DNA of 64,000 bases from an uncultured Clostridia bacterium (lineage in GTDB: Bacteria > Bacillota > Clostridia > TANB77 > CAG-508): NCBI GenBank assembly GCA_910589185.1, contig CAJUSU010000001.1, positions 1 through 64,000 on the forward strand. Reading direction: 5' to 3'. Every line of letters begins with the position of its first letter. Within the stretch, counting starts at the first letter, position 1. A program made the translations under genes and the position numbers. The notes beneath the pieces were generated by a model, which was not told the origin of the DNA, did not search any database, and saw only the letters and a program-made list of their open reading frames with translations. Positions 1-9,800 of the stretch are shown piece by piece.

Positions 1-3000
1 AAATTATCAACTATGTAAAATCAATTAGTATGTACACAACACCTAAACAAAATTATAGTGTTAATGATGCAATTGATGTTACAGGCGGAGAAATCATGGT
101 AACAAGAGCAGTTGGCTCAGAGGCAATTGCACTTACGAAGGAAATGACAAGTGGATTTGATAGTAGTAAAGAATACTTAAACAATTCTTTAACGATTACT
201 GTAACTTATACAGAAAATAATGTAACTCCTGCCCCAACAACGAGTTACAAAGCAACTGTAACAGATACAGTAGCAAGTATCAAAATCACAACATTCCCAA
301 AACAAGATTACAAATACAATGAACCACTAGATGCAACAGCAGGAAAATTAGAAATCACAAGGTCAAGTGGACAAAAGGCAACAGTAAATATGACAAATGC
401 TATGATAACTTCTACCTTTGATCCACAGAATATAGCAGAACAAACCTTAACCGTTACTTATGGAGGACAAACCACCAACTATAAAGTTACAGTTCGAGAT
501 TATGTAACAGGAATTACAGCAACACCAACAGAAGTAGACGGGACCTACAATCAAGAGTTAGCAGATTTGTTAACTAATAAAAATGTTATGTACGCAGTTA
601 CCTATGCAAAAGCAGGAGCACAAACAGCTACAGCTGTAACAACAGGAATGGTAACAGGATATGTCAAAACAGATTTAGGTGATAGAGATATCACAATTAC
701 TTATACAGACACAGATGCAAACAGTGCAACAAATGGTAATACTTTTACAGCGAAAGTAAAAGTAAAAACACCAAATGTAGTCACAGGAGCAACAATTGTG
801 GCTCCAACAGATGGAAACTATAAGCATGGAGATCCATTAAAAACAGGAACCGTTACACTTACTTATGCAGATGGAACAACAAGTGCAGGAAATTGGTCAG
901 ATGTAACTATCACAGATGGTGGAACAGCAATTACAGCGCTTCCAACCCCAACAGAAGCAGAGTATAAAGCAAGTAGTACTACCCACAAGATAAGTAAAAC
1001 ATTAAAACTAAATTACAGCAAAGACGGCGTTACAGCAACAGAAGTAAGTTATCCAATTGAAATTATCAACTATGTAAAATCAATTAGTATGTACACAACA
1101 CCTAAACAAAATTATAGTGTTAATGATGCAATTGATGTTACAGGCGGAGAAATCATGGTAACAAGAGCAGTTGGCTCAGAGGCAATTGCACTTACGAAGG
1201 AAATGACAAGTGGATTTGATAGTAGTAAAGAATACTTAAACAATTCTTTAACGATTACTGTAACTTATACAGAAAATAATGTAACTCCTGCCCCAACAAC
1301 GAGTTACAAAGCAACTGTAACAGATACAGTAGCAAGTATCAAAATCACAACATTCCCAAAACAAGATTACAAATACAATGAACCACTAGATGCAACAGCA
1401 GGAAAATTAGAAATCACAAGGTCAAGTGGACAAAAGGCAACAGTAAATATGACAAATGCTATGATAACTTCTACCTTTGATCCACAGAATATAGCAGAAC
1501 AAACCTTAACCGTTACTTATGGAGGACAAACCACAACCTATAAAGTTACAGTTCGAGATTACGTAACAGGAATTACGGTAAATCCAAATACCTTAACAGG
1601 AACTTATAACACAAGCTTAGCAGACCTAATTCAAAACGTAAAATATGAAGTAACATACAAAGCAGCAGGACCACAGGGAGAACAAAACTTAACAACAGGA
1701 ATGGTAAGTGGATATACTCCAACAAGTATTCAAACACAAAACTTAACAGTAACTTATACAGATACAGACACAAATAGCGGAAGTAAAGATGAAAACTTCA
1801 CAGCAAACTTAACTGTAACACTATCCAATGGTGTAACAGGAGCAAGAATTACAAAACCAACAAACGCAAAATACAATCACGGAGCAAGCTTAGATACAGG
1901 TACACTTACTTTAATCAATGCAGACGGAAGCGAAACAACAGGAAATTGGGCAGATGTTACAATTACTGAAGCAGACGGAAGCAGCGTCAATATGAACCCA
2001 ACAGAAGACGAATATAAAGCAAGTAACCATAAGATAAGCAAAACATTGAAATTAAACTATAGCAAAGATGGAATTACAGCAGATGAGGTCGAATACCCAA
2101 TCGAAATCATCAATGACATTAAATCAATTGCTATGTATACCTACCCTAAACAAACTTATAGTGTAAATGACAGCATTGATGTTACAGGAGGAGAAATCAT
2201 GGTAACAAGAGCGGTTGGAACAGAAGCAATCGCACTTACAGAAAGTATGACAAGTGGATTTGACTCAAGTCAAGAATACCCAGACAATTCATTAGTAATT
2301 ACCGTAACTTATACAGAAAACAATGTAACTCCTGCCCCAACAACGAGTTATACTGCAACTGTAACAGATACAGTATCAAAAATTACAATGGGTAATACAC
2401 CAAAAACAAATTACAAGTACAATGAACCACTAGATACAACAGGAGGAACCTTAACAATTACAAGATCAAGTGGAGAAACAGCAACAGTAGATATTACAGA
2501 AGCTATGGTAAGTGGATATGATCCACAAAATATAGCAGAGCAAACCTTAACCGTTACTTATGGAGGACAAACAACAGAATATAAAGTTACAGTTAAAGAC
2601 TATGTAACAGGAATTACAGTAACACCAACAGAAGTAGATGGAACTTACAATCAAGAATTAGCAGATTTAATCATAAATAAAAACATTATGTATACAGTTA
2701 CTTATGCAAAAGCAGGAGCAAAAGACCCAGTTGCACCTACTGAAGGCATGGTAACAGGATACAATAAAACAGACTTAGGTGATAGGAATATCACAATCAC
2801 TTATACAGACACAGATGCCGATAGTGCCACAAATGGAGACACATTCCCAGCAACTGTAAAAGTAAAAACACCAAATGCAATTTCAGGAGCAGTCATTACT
2901 GCACCTAGCAAAACAACATACAATGACAGTGAAAACTTAGCAGAAGGAACGATTACTCTAACTTATGCAAACGGAGATACTATTTCAGGAAATTGGTCAG

Positions 3001-3150
3001 ATGTAACCATCACAAATAGTGATGGAACCCCATACACTATGACCGCAACTGAAGATGAGTATAAAGCAAGTAACCATAAGATAAGTAAAACTTTAAAACT
3101 AAACTATACAAAAGATGGTGTAACAGCAGCAGAAGTTGAATACAGCATTG
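1..3150 (+). repeat. Three in-frame tandem coding repeats of about 1.05 kb
   Basis: Unit starts align at 1, 1060 and 2104, and a fourth partial unit begins near 3151. The unit lengths (1059, 1044 and 1047 bp) are multiples of three. The first 470 or so bases of units 1 and 2 are identical base for base as read, breaking only near 474-478 (accaccaac versus accacaacc). The third unit is clearly diverged. This indicates recent duplication or gene conversion between the first two units. The window opens inside a unit, so the true copy number is unknown. Confidence 0.9.
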
Positions 3151-5549
3151 ACATCATCAATAATGTAAAATCAATTAGTATGTATCAAGAGCCAAAAACA
3201 GAGTACAACATAGGAGATACAATAGAAGTTATAGGCGGAGAAGTATTAATTACAAGAGCTGTTGGAAATGAAACCATAGCACTTACAGAAAGTATGACAA
3301 GCGGATTTGACTCAACAGCAGAACATAAAGATTTAGCAATTCAAGTACAATACACAGAAAACGGAATTACACAAAACACAAGCTACAACATTAATGTAAA
3401 AGATGATGTAAGTAGTGTAACCTTAAAAACAGATCCAAAAACTGATTATCTATATGGAGAACCATTTGATATCAGCGGAGGAGAATTAGAAGTCACAAGA
3501 CCAAGTGGAAATGTAACCATTCCATTAACAACAGATATGATAACTTCTACCTTTGACCCACAACAATTAGGAGAACAAACCATAACCATTGAATATGGTG
3601 GATTTACACTAGATTACAAAGTCAATGTAAAAGATTATCAAACAGGAATTGTTCTTACACCACCAACAAAAACAGAATACGAGTATGGAGAAGCTTTAGA
3701 CTTAACAGGAGGTAGCGTACAAAAAGTAATGGCAAGTGGAGCAGCTACAACCCCAGTAGATTTAAGTGATACCACTCAAGTAACTTTAGGTACTTATGAT
3801 CCAACTAAGGAAGGAGCACAAACCATTACCGTAGATTATGCAGGAGAACAAGCAAGTTTTGCCGTTACAGTAACTGATAATGTTCAGTCAATTGCAATGG
3901 TAGACACTCCAAAACAAAAATACAAATATGGAGAACCACTAGATATTAGCGGAGGAACCATATTAGTAACCAGAACAAGTACAAGAACAGAAAACATTAA
4001 CTTAGACCCTAGTATGGTAACAGGATTTAATCCTAACCAATTAGGAGAACAAACTTTAACGGTTACCTATAAAGGAGCAACAACAGATTATACCGTAGAA
4101 GTTGAAGATTATGCAACAGACATTGAAATTACAAGACCAGATAAACAAATTTATAGCTTAGGTGAAGAATTAGACCTAACAGGTGCAACAGTTAAATTAG
4201 TAATGGCAAGTGGAACAACTACTACCCCAGTAGATATGACTGCTAGCATGATTACAGGATTTGACTCAAGCACAGAAGGTGCAAAACTAATTACAGTAAC
4301 CTATCAAGGATTTACAAAAACATTTAGTGTCAGTGTAATGGATAGTGTTAAGGGAATGATTTTAGTAACATTACCAAATAAATTAGATTACTTATATGGA
4401 GAATCATTAGACTTAACAGGTGGAAGTATAGCGCTTATCAAAGAAAGTGGACAAACTTCACCAATACCAATGACAAAAGATATGGTATCAGGATATTCCC
4501 CAAATATCTTAGGTAACCAAACAATTACAGTAACTTATGAGGAATGTACACAAGAGTTTATCGTAAATGTAAAAGATTTTATTAGTAAATTACAAGTAAA
4601 AGCACCAACAAAAACAAAATATGAATATGGAGAAGATTTAGACTTGACAGGTGGAACAGTAGGTATCTTAATGGCAAGTGGAAAATTAGTAGAAGAAACC
4701 CCATTAACAGCTTCTATGATATCTATATTCAATAATGAACAAGTTGGAAAACAAACCATAGCGGTTACATATCAAGGATTACAAGGAGAATTCCAAGTAA
4801 CAGTAGAAGATAAAGTAAAAGGTATCTCTATGAACGAATTACCAAATAAGGTAGAATACGAATATAGAGAAAAACTAGATGTAACTGGTGCAACAATTAA
4901 TGTTGTAAGGTCAAGTGGAACTACTGTAGTGAAAGTGACAAACAAGATGGTATCAGGATTTAACCCTAGAAAATCCGGAAATCAAGTAGTTACAGTAACT
5001 TATGAAGGAATGAAAACACAATTTGTGGTAATGGTAAATGCACAAGAACAAACAACGCCAGTTATCCCAGTAAGACCAATAAGACCAGTTACACCACAAG
5101 AACCAGAAAAACCAGTAGAAGAGCCAACACCAGAACCAACCCCAACTCCTATTCCAACACCAGAGCCAGAAAAGCCAACGGTAGTATTAGGAGAAAAGGA
5201 CGAAAACAATGGCTTGGATAAGAAAACAGTAGCAGCTATCATTGGCGGATTAGGTATTTTATTACTACTTATCTTAGTTGTTATGAGACGTCGTAATGTT
5301 AAGATTTATGTAGAAGAAGATGGAGAATTCGTATTAGCTGGAACTGAAAAATTAACTAGAAACAATTTAACAATTAACATTGACCAATATTTGGATGGAG
5401 AAACATACCATAGCAAAGTCATGATTTGCTTAAATGATTCTATTTCGGATAAATTAGATGAAGAAGAAATCGAAATTCAACATAGAGGAGAAATTGTTAA
5501 AGAAAAAATTAAATATCTAGGTGAACCAGTAGAAATCACCTTAGAATAG
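1..5549 (+). CDS. Large Ig-like (Big_3-type) repeat surface protein, 5' end outside window
   Basis: The frame is open from base 3 to the TAG at 5547-5549, giving 1,848 visible residues; the start lies upstream. About 20 repeats of 70-100 residues carry the Big_3-type pattern 'Y.YGE.LDLTGG....' followed by 'MVSGF....G.QT(I/L)TVTY.G....Y.V.V.D'. The first 3.15 kb is three tandem four-domain units, then two domains like the first pair, then six classic repeats (about 3640-5035). A Pro/Glu/Thr stalk follows (5045-5190), then one membrane helix (AAIIGGLGILLLLILVVM, about 5230-5285), RRR as stop-transfer, and a cytoplasmic tail of about 85 residues. No LPXTG motif is present, so anchoring is by the membrane helix. 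Family knowledge suggests a wall-spanning stalk or adhesin; the ligand is unknown. The giant surface gene follows on the same strand after one small gene. Confidence 0.85.
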   Translation, partial: IINYVKSISMYTTPKQNYSVNDAIDVTGGEIMVTRAVGSEAIALTKEMTSGFDSSKEYLNNSLTITVTYTENNVTPAPTTSYKATVTDTVASIKITTFPKQDYKYNEPLDATAGKLEITRSSGQKATVNMTNAMITSTFDPQNIAEQTLTVTYGGQTTNYKVTVRDYVTGITATPTEVDGTYNQELADLLTNKNVMYAVTYAKAGAQTATAVTTGMVTGYVKTDLGDRDITITYTDTDANSATNGNTFTAKVKVKTPNVVTGATIVAPTDGNYKHGDPLKTGTVTLTYADGTTSAGNWSDVTITDGGTAITALPTPTEAEYKASSTTHKISKTLKLNYSKDGVTATEVSYPIEIINYVKSISMYTTPKQNYSVNDAIDVTGGEIMVTRAVGSEAIALTKEMTSGFDSSKEYLNNSLTITVTYTENNVTPAPTTSYKATVTDTVASIKITTFPKQDYKYNEPLDATAGKLEITRSSGQKATVNMTNAMITSTFDPQNIAEQTLTVTYGGQTTTYKVTVRDYVTGITVNPNTLTGTYNTSLADLIQNVKYEVTYKAAGPQGEQNLTTGMVSGYTPTSIQTQNLTVTYTDTDTNSGSKDENFTANLTVTLSNGVTGARITKPTNAKYNHGASLDTGTLTLINADGSETTGNWADVTITEADGSSVNMNPTEDEYKASNHKISKTLKLNYSKDGITADEVEYPIEIINDIKSIAMYTYPKQTYSVNDSIDVTGGEIMVTRAVGTEAIALTESMTSGFDSSQEYPDNSLVITVTYTENNVTPAPTTSYTATVTDTVSKITMGNTPKTNYKYNEPLDTTGGTLTITRSSGETATVDITEAMVSGYDPQNIAEQTLTVTYGGQTTEYKVTVKDYVTGITVTPTEVDGTYNQELADLIINKNIMYTVTYAKAGAKDPVAPTEGMVTGYNKTDLGDRNITITYTDTDADSATNGDTFPATVKVKTPNAISGAVITAPSKTTYNDSENLAEGTITLTYANGDTISGNWSDVTITNSDGTPYTMTATEDEYKASNHKISKTLKLNYTKDGVTAAEVEYSIDIINNVKSISMYQEPKTEYNIGDTIEVIGGEVLITRAVGNETIALTESMTSGFDSTAEHKDLAIQVQYTENGITQNTSYNINVKDDVSSVTLKTDPKTDYLYGEPFDISGGELEVTRPSGNVTIPLTTDMITSTFDPQQLGEQTITIEYGGFTLDYKVNVKDYQTGIVLTPPTKTEYEYGEALDLTGGSVQKVMASGAATTPVDLSDTTQVTLGTYDPTKEGAQTITVDYAGEQASFAVTVTDNVQSIAMVDTPKQKYKYGEPLDISGGTILVTRTSTRTENINLDPSMVTGFNPNQLGEQTLTVTYKGATTDYTVEVEDYATDIEITRPDKQIYSLGEELDLTGATVKLVMASGTTTTPVDMTASMITGFDSSTEGAKLITVTYQGFTKTFSVSVMDSVKGMILVTLPNKLDYLYGESLDLTGGSIALIKESGQTSPIPMTKDMVSGYSPNILGNQTITVTYEECTQEFIVNVKDFISKLQVKAPTKTKYEYGEDLDLTGGTVGILMASGKLVEETPLTASMISIFNNEQVGKQTIAVTYQGLQGEFQVTVEDKVKGISMNELPNKVEYEYREKLDVTGATINVVRSSGTTVVKVTNKMVSGFNPRKSGNQVVTVTYEGMKTQFVVMVNAQEQTTPVIPVRPIRPVTPQEPEKPVEEPTPEPTPTPIPTPEPEKPTVVLGEKDENNGLDKKTVAAIIGGLGILLLLILVVMRRRNVKIYVEEDGEFVLAGTEKLTRNNLTINIDQYLDGETYHSKVMICLNDSISDKLDEEEIEIQHRGEIVKEKIKYLGEPVEITLE

Positions 5550-5703
5550 CCTATAAAATGAGTTAACCCCATTAACTACATACAATATAGGAATAGAAGT
5601 AAAAAACGCTTAAAAGCGAAAATACGAGCTCGAAAATTGATACAAGGAAACGTAAATGAATTGTATAAGAAAAATGTAAGCTGTACAGTGAAAAGTAAAT
5701 GAA

Positions 5704-5796
5704 AGCAAAGTTGTCAAGCGCGCATACAAAATTTCCAAGTCCCTGACCTAAGCGCGCAGGGCAGAGATAGAGGAAGTTTTGTAGACAACTTATGCT
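5704..5796 (+). ncRNA. Candidate structured RNA with long hairpin and possible pseudoknot
   Basis: No gene lies in 5550-6084. Within it, AGCA + AAGTTGTC (5704-5715) pairs with GACAACTT + A + TGCT (5784-5796), 12 pairs with one bulged A. Inside that, ACAAAATTTCC (5726-5736) pairs with GGAAGTTTTGT (5772-5782), with one G-U. An apical CCCTG (5741-5745) pairs with CAGGG (5757-5761). The nine bases AAGCGCGCA occur twice, at 5716-5724 in a side loop and at 5750-5758 in and beside the apical loop. GCGCGC is self-complementary, so these two stretches could pair as a pseudoknot. The block is visibly more GC-rich than its surroundings. Smaller hairpins lie upstream (5561-5577, 5607-5618, 5640-5666). 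I do not recognise the family; the strand is assumed from the neighbouring genes. Confidence 0.4.
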
Positions 5797-5885
5797 ATAT
5801 ATATTAAATAAAAGTATTAGAATGTTTAGAGTATTCCAACAAACGGATAGTTGGAGCAACTAAAAATAAATTTTTAAAATAGAAT

Positions 5886-6014
5886 AAAAAAGACACTGAA
5901 ATTATAAAAACCTCACAAAAAGGTTTATTAGTCGTGTCACAAAAAACAAACTATTGAGAATAGTATATTTTTTGACTGCCATATTTGACAGTCTATTTGT
6001 CGTTGTCTTTTTTT
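5886..6014 (+). ncRNA. Multi-hairpin junction ending in a T-run, possible structured terminator or 3'-UTR
   Basis: AAAAAAGACA (5886-5895) is perfectly complementary to TGTCTTTTTT (6004-6013). The enclosed bases contain three separate hairpins: AAACCT/AGGTTT (5908-5926), ACTATT/AATAGT (5950-5964) and GACTG/CAGTC extended past one mismatch (5974-5993). The 3' strand of the closing helix is itself the T-run. It could end transcription of the upstream surface-protein gene, which has no other terminator, or it could be an RNA of its own. Confidence 0.35.
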
Positions 6015-6023
6015 GAAAAAGCA

Positions 6024-6052
6024 TTTACATTTCTAAAACACAATGATAAAAT
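6024..6052 (+). promoter_or_regulatory. Sigma-A-type promoter for the 161-codon gene
   Basis: TTTACA (6024-6029), 17 bp, then TAAAAT (6047-6052), about 33 bp before the start codon. GAGGAG at 6071-6076 is the ribosome binding site for the ATG at 6085. Confidence 0.5.
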
Positions 6053-6084
6053 AAAGAAAAACAAACCAAAGAGGAGTATGAATC

Positions 6085-6570
6085 ATGGGAAGAAGAAGAA
6101 AATCTAGAAGTTTAATCAGTACACAGAGCCTACTCATTATTTTATGCCTTTTGCTAATAGCAGTAGCAGTACATATGCTATTTTCAGAAGATGACGAAAA
6201 AATTGTGGTAGGACAAGCTAAAGAGCAAACACAAGCACAGAATCAAGAGAAAGATCAAGTACAAAACAAGGCACAAACAGAAAATCAAACAAAACCTACT
6301 ACAAATAGCGAAATAAGTAAAAAAGACGAAGTAAAAGTAGTGCAAAGTGGAAATAGTGCAAACGAAATCAATGAGCAAGAAGCAAGAAAACTAGCAGTTA
6401 AACAATTCAAAGAGTTAAATGAGAGATGGGTAAAAGAAAGAGATTTAGAAGTACTAGAATTTTCAAGAGCAAATGAATATTATTATTATATATCATCAAA
6501 AGAGAACACAGTAGAAATCAAAAAAGATGGTGGAAAAATTACTAGAATTAATAGTGTGCCAGTACAATAA
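6085..6570 (+). CDS. Small membrane-anchored protein with C-terminal PepSY-like region
   Basis: 161 residues. The basic N-terminus (GRRRKSR) precedes one hydrophobic helix (LLIILCLLLIAVAVHMLF, about residues 18-35), so the protein is a type II membrane protein or has an uncleaved signal anchor. A low-complexity Gln/Lys/Glu/Asn linker follows (about 45-90). The C-terminal 65 residues begin 'EINEQEARKLAVKQFKE' and end 'VEIKKDGGKITRINSVPV'. That layout (an 'EA..lA' helix, then beta strands around 'dGkI') resembles a PepSY/YpmB-type domain, but only weakly by eye. GAGGAG lies eight bases upstream of the ATG; an ATG at 6079 is in another frame. It sits alone between two surface-protein genes with its own promoter and terminator. 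Function is unknown. Confidence 0.75.
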   Translation: MGRRRKSRSLISTQSLLIILCLLLIAVAVHMLFSEDDEKIVVGQAKEQTQAQNQEKDQVQNKAQTENQTKPTTNSEISKKDEVKVVQSGNSANEINEQEARKLAVKQFKELNERWVKERDLEVLEFSRANEYYYYISSKENTVEIKKDGGKITRINSVPVQ

Positions 6571-6578
6571 ATGATTAG

Positions 6579-6608
6579 AGATATGCAATATTAGCATATC
6601 TTTTTTTT
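6579..6608 (+). terminator. Intrinsic terminator
   Basis: AGATATGC (6579-6586) and GCATATCT (6594-6601) form a perfect 8-bp stem with a 7-base loop, followed by a run of eight T. It ends the 161-codon gene. Confidence 0.85.
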
Positions 6609-6706
6609 ACCATAAAAAATCTCCATTAAAATCACAAACCTAGTATTCCCTAGCAAAACGCAAAATAGCCCCCTCATTTGTAACACAAAAGTAAATAAAA
6701 TGTCAA

Positions 6707-6738
6707 AAAAAGTACTTTCTAAGAAGAAAGTGCTTTTT
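6707..6738. terminator. Second, bidirectional-looking terminator hairpin
   Basis: AAAAAGTACTTTC (6707-6719) pairs with GAAAGTGCTTTTT (6726-6738), 13 pairs including one G-U, loop TAAGAA. The flanking A- and T-runs would suit termination on either strand. It shields the giant gene's promoter from upstream readthrough. Bases 6609-6704 show nothing further. Confidence 0.6.
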
Positions 6739-6787
6739 CCGTATATTTATCTACTTATATTTATATGTAATATAGAATTTAGTAGTA

Positions 6788-6816
6788 TTGAAAAAATAAG
6801 CTAAAGAGAATATATA
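6788..6816 (+). promoter_or_regulatory. Promoter of the giant gene
   Basis: TTGAAA (6788-6793), 17 bp, then TATATA (6811-6816). The predicted 5' UTR is about 50 bases, with GAGGGA at 6861-6866 before the ATG at 6873. Confidence 0.55.
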
Positions 6817-6872
6817 TATTATATTATTAAAAACGGCTATGAATGTAACCGAGAAATTGTGAGGGAAAACAA

Positions 6873-9800
6873 ATGAAACTAAGCAAAAAACTAAGGAAAA
6901 GACGAAACAAAAAACTATTAACACTCCTCGTTGGAGCAGTAGCAACCACAGGAATTGTAGCTGCAACACAGCTAACAGGCTTTAAAACGCTAACAGAAAA
7001 TTTATCCAGACTTGGAATGCAAAGAGAAAATAATGCATACCAACTTTTAAGCGATAGTAAAAATACTACCGCTAATTTGCCAACCCTCACAAATTCGGCA
7101 AAAGAAAATATCACAGTAGCAGCAGGAAATAACTTCACAGCCGTGCTAAAAGCAGATGGCACTGTATGGACATGGGGTAACAACAACTGTGGCCAATTAG
7201 GTAATGGAGAAATTGAAAATGTCGCAACCTATGAACTAACACAAGTTATTGGAGTAGGTGGAGTTGGATACTTAGAAAATATTAAACAAATCGCAGTAGG
7301 AACTAGCGAAGTATATGCATTAACCAGGGACGGAAAAGTAATTGCATGGGGAAGAAATAACTATGCACAACTTGGTAGAGGTGCCACAGGAAATTCAGGA
7401 ACACCAGAATATGTGTTGACACAAGTAGACATAACAGACGAAGAAGGTAACGAAACAACACAAGATGTACCACTAGAAAATATCAAACAAATCGCAGCAG
7501 GGGAGAGACACGCTTTAGCAATTGACAATAATGGAAATGTATGGGCATGGGGCTTAAACCATGTAGGACAATTAGGACTTAATGTCATATCAACCACAGC
7601 TAGCAATGCAAATTACAAAAAAGCTTATGCAGTCAAAATGCAAAAAGAAGTAGAAGTGACAGATGATGAAGGGAACATAATAACACAAACTGTAAACCTT
7701 GACAATGCAAAACAAGTATCAGCAGGAAATGATTTTTCTGTCATTCTAACCAATGACGGAAAAGTATATTGTACAGGAATTGGAACTTCAGGACAAATTG
7801 GAAATAATGCAGCAGTAAATGTCATGATACCAACACAAGTACAAGACTTAGAAGATGTTAAGAAAATAGATGCAGGTGGTTCACATACCCTTGCACTAAA
7901 GAATGATGGAACAGTATGGGCATGGGGACTTAATCGATATGGGCAATTAGGAATTAATACAGCAAGTACCACTAGCAGTAATGCCGCATACAAAAGAATT
8001 TATCCAGTACAAGTATTAGAAGCAGCAGGAGTACCACTAGAAAATATTGCAGATATTAGTGCAGGTTTAGAAACTAGCTATGCTATCACAGAAGAAGGAG
8101 ACCCTTTTGGTTGGGGACTAAACACCTCAGGACAAATAGGAGATAGCACAGCAACCAACAGACTAATTGCAACACCAATTAAAAAAGCAGCAGGAGAATA
8201 CCTTACCGGAATTAAAATGCTATCTGTTGGGCAAAACACCAATAGCCACTACATGATAGACGAAAAAGGCGATATTTATGGAAGCGGACTATCTACTTCT
8301 TACCAAATGCTAAGTGATAGAGTAACTATCACCAATATTGCCACTAGACTAGATGAAACCTATTTGAAATTAAGCCATAACCAAGCCTACCTAGAAGTAG
8401 GAAACACCTTAGATTTACAACTAGGATATCATAATGGATTGAATGTACTAGACAGAAGATTAGTTCCGGGAAATGTAACTTTCAGAAGTTCTAATGAAGA
8501 CATTGCCACAGTAAGTGCAAGCGGAACTATCACAGCAAAAGCAAAAGGTTATGTCACTATCATAGCAGAAGACACCACCAATGGATACACAGCACAAAGT
8601 ATCATCAATGTAGTAGCAAAAGGTGCTAACGCACTTCCACAAGTAGCCAGTGGAACTCTAGCTACTGTTTACTTAAAAGAAGACGGAACTGTTTGGACCT
8701 CAGGAGATGGTACAAATGGAATGCTAGGAAATGGTTACACTAAAATTATCAATAAACCAGTACAAGTAAAAATTGGAACAGATGAATATTTAACAGATAT
8801 TAGAAAAATAGAAGTAGGAACAGAACACGTAGTGGCACTTAGAAAAGATGGTACAGTATGGGCATGGGGACTTGGAACCTCAGGACAATTAGGAGATGGA
8901 GCAAATGTTACACATCATTATGCCACTCAAGTAGTAGATGAAACAGGAGAAGACTATTTACAAAACATCGTAGATGTAGCAGCAGGAATAGACTATTGTT
9001 TAGCATTAAAACAAGATGGCACTGTTGTAGGTTGGGGAGTTGGAGCTAACCACTCACTAGGTGTCAATAGCACTGCTAATAGAGCAATGCCTATCAAAAT
9101 GCACGATAGCTATAACATTATACAAGTACAAGGTGGTTCAGACACAAGTACAGTGCTAAAAGCAGATGGAACTGTACAAGCAGTTGGACTTGGAACCTCA
9201 GGACAATTAGGAGATAACACAGCTACAACAAAAGCAGAATTAGTATATGCCATCAATGAAGACTTAGATGGAAAACTAACCGGAGTTGTTAGAATTGCCA
9301 CAGGTAGCCACCACACGATAGCATTAAAAGAGGATAAAACCGCATGGATATGGGGTTACGACAATTATGGACAAATTGGTATGAACAATACCACCAACTA
9401 TAAACACGCTATTCCACTTAAAAACGTAGGAAACACAGATATTATGCAAAACATCAAAGACATTGCAACAGGTCCAACAGCTACTTATGTATTAGACACA
9501 CAAGGAAATGTATATGCAGTAGGACTAAATACAACAGGGCAATTATCTATTGGAAATGCAACAACTGTCAAAGTATTTACAGTAGCCAAAGATGAAAATG
9601 GAGATCCATTAACAGGAGTTGCCACCATTTCTAGTTCTAAAAATACTACTTTTGGATTTGCATTTGAGGACGGAACTGTTGGTATAACAGGGCTTGGAAC
9701 TAGTGGACAACATGGAAATTGGACTTTAGCCAATAGCAATAAAATGACAAGAATAGAAGGAGCAGTATTAGATGCAGGTAACATTTATGAAACTTATGTC

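Noticed and set aside
1..5549. Surface protein as a sortase substrate of the sortase at 51064
   Set aside because: No LPXTG-like motif precedes its membrane helix, and the tail after the helix is about 85 residues, too long for a sorting signal.
5572..5859. 95-codon minus-strand frame in the gap after the surface protein
   Set aside because: It is Phe/Leu/Tyr-rich as expected from an AT-rich gap, has no Shine-Dalgarno, and lies over strong RNA-like hairpins.
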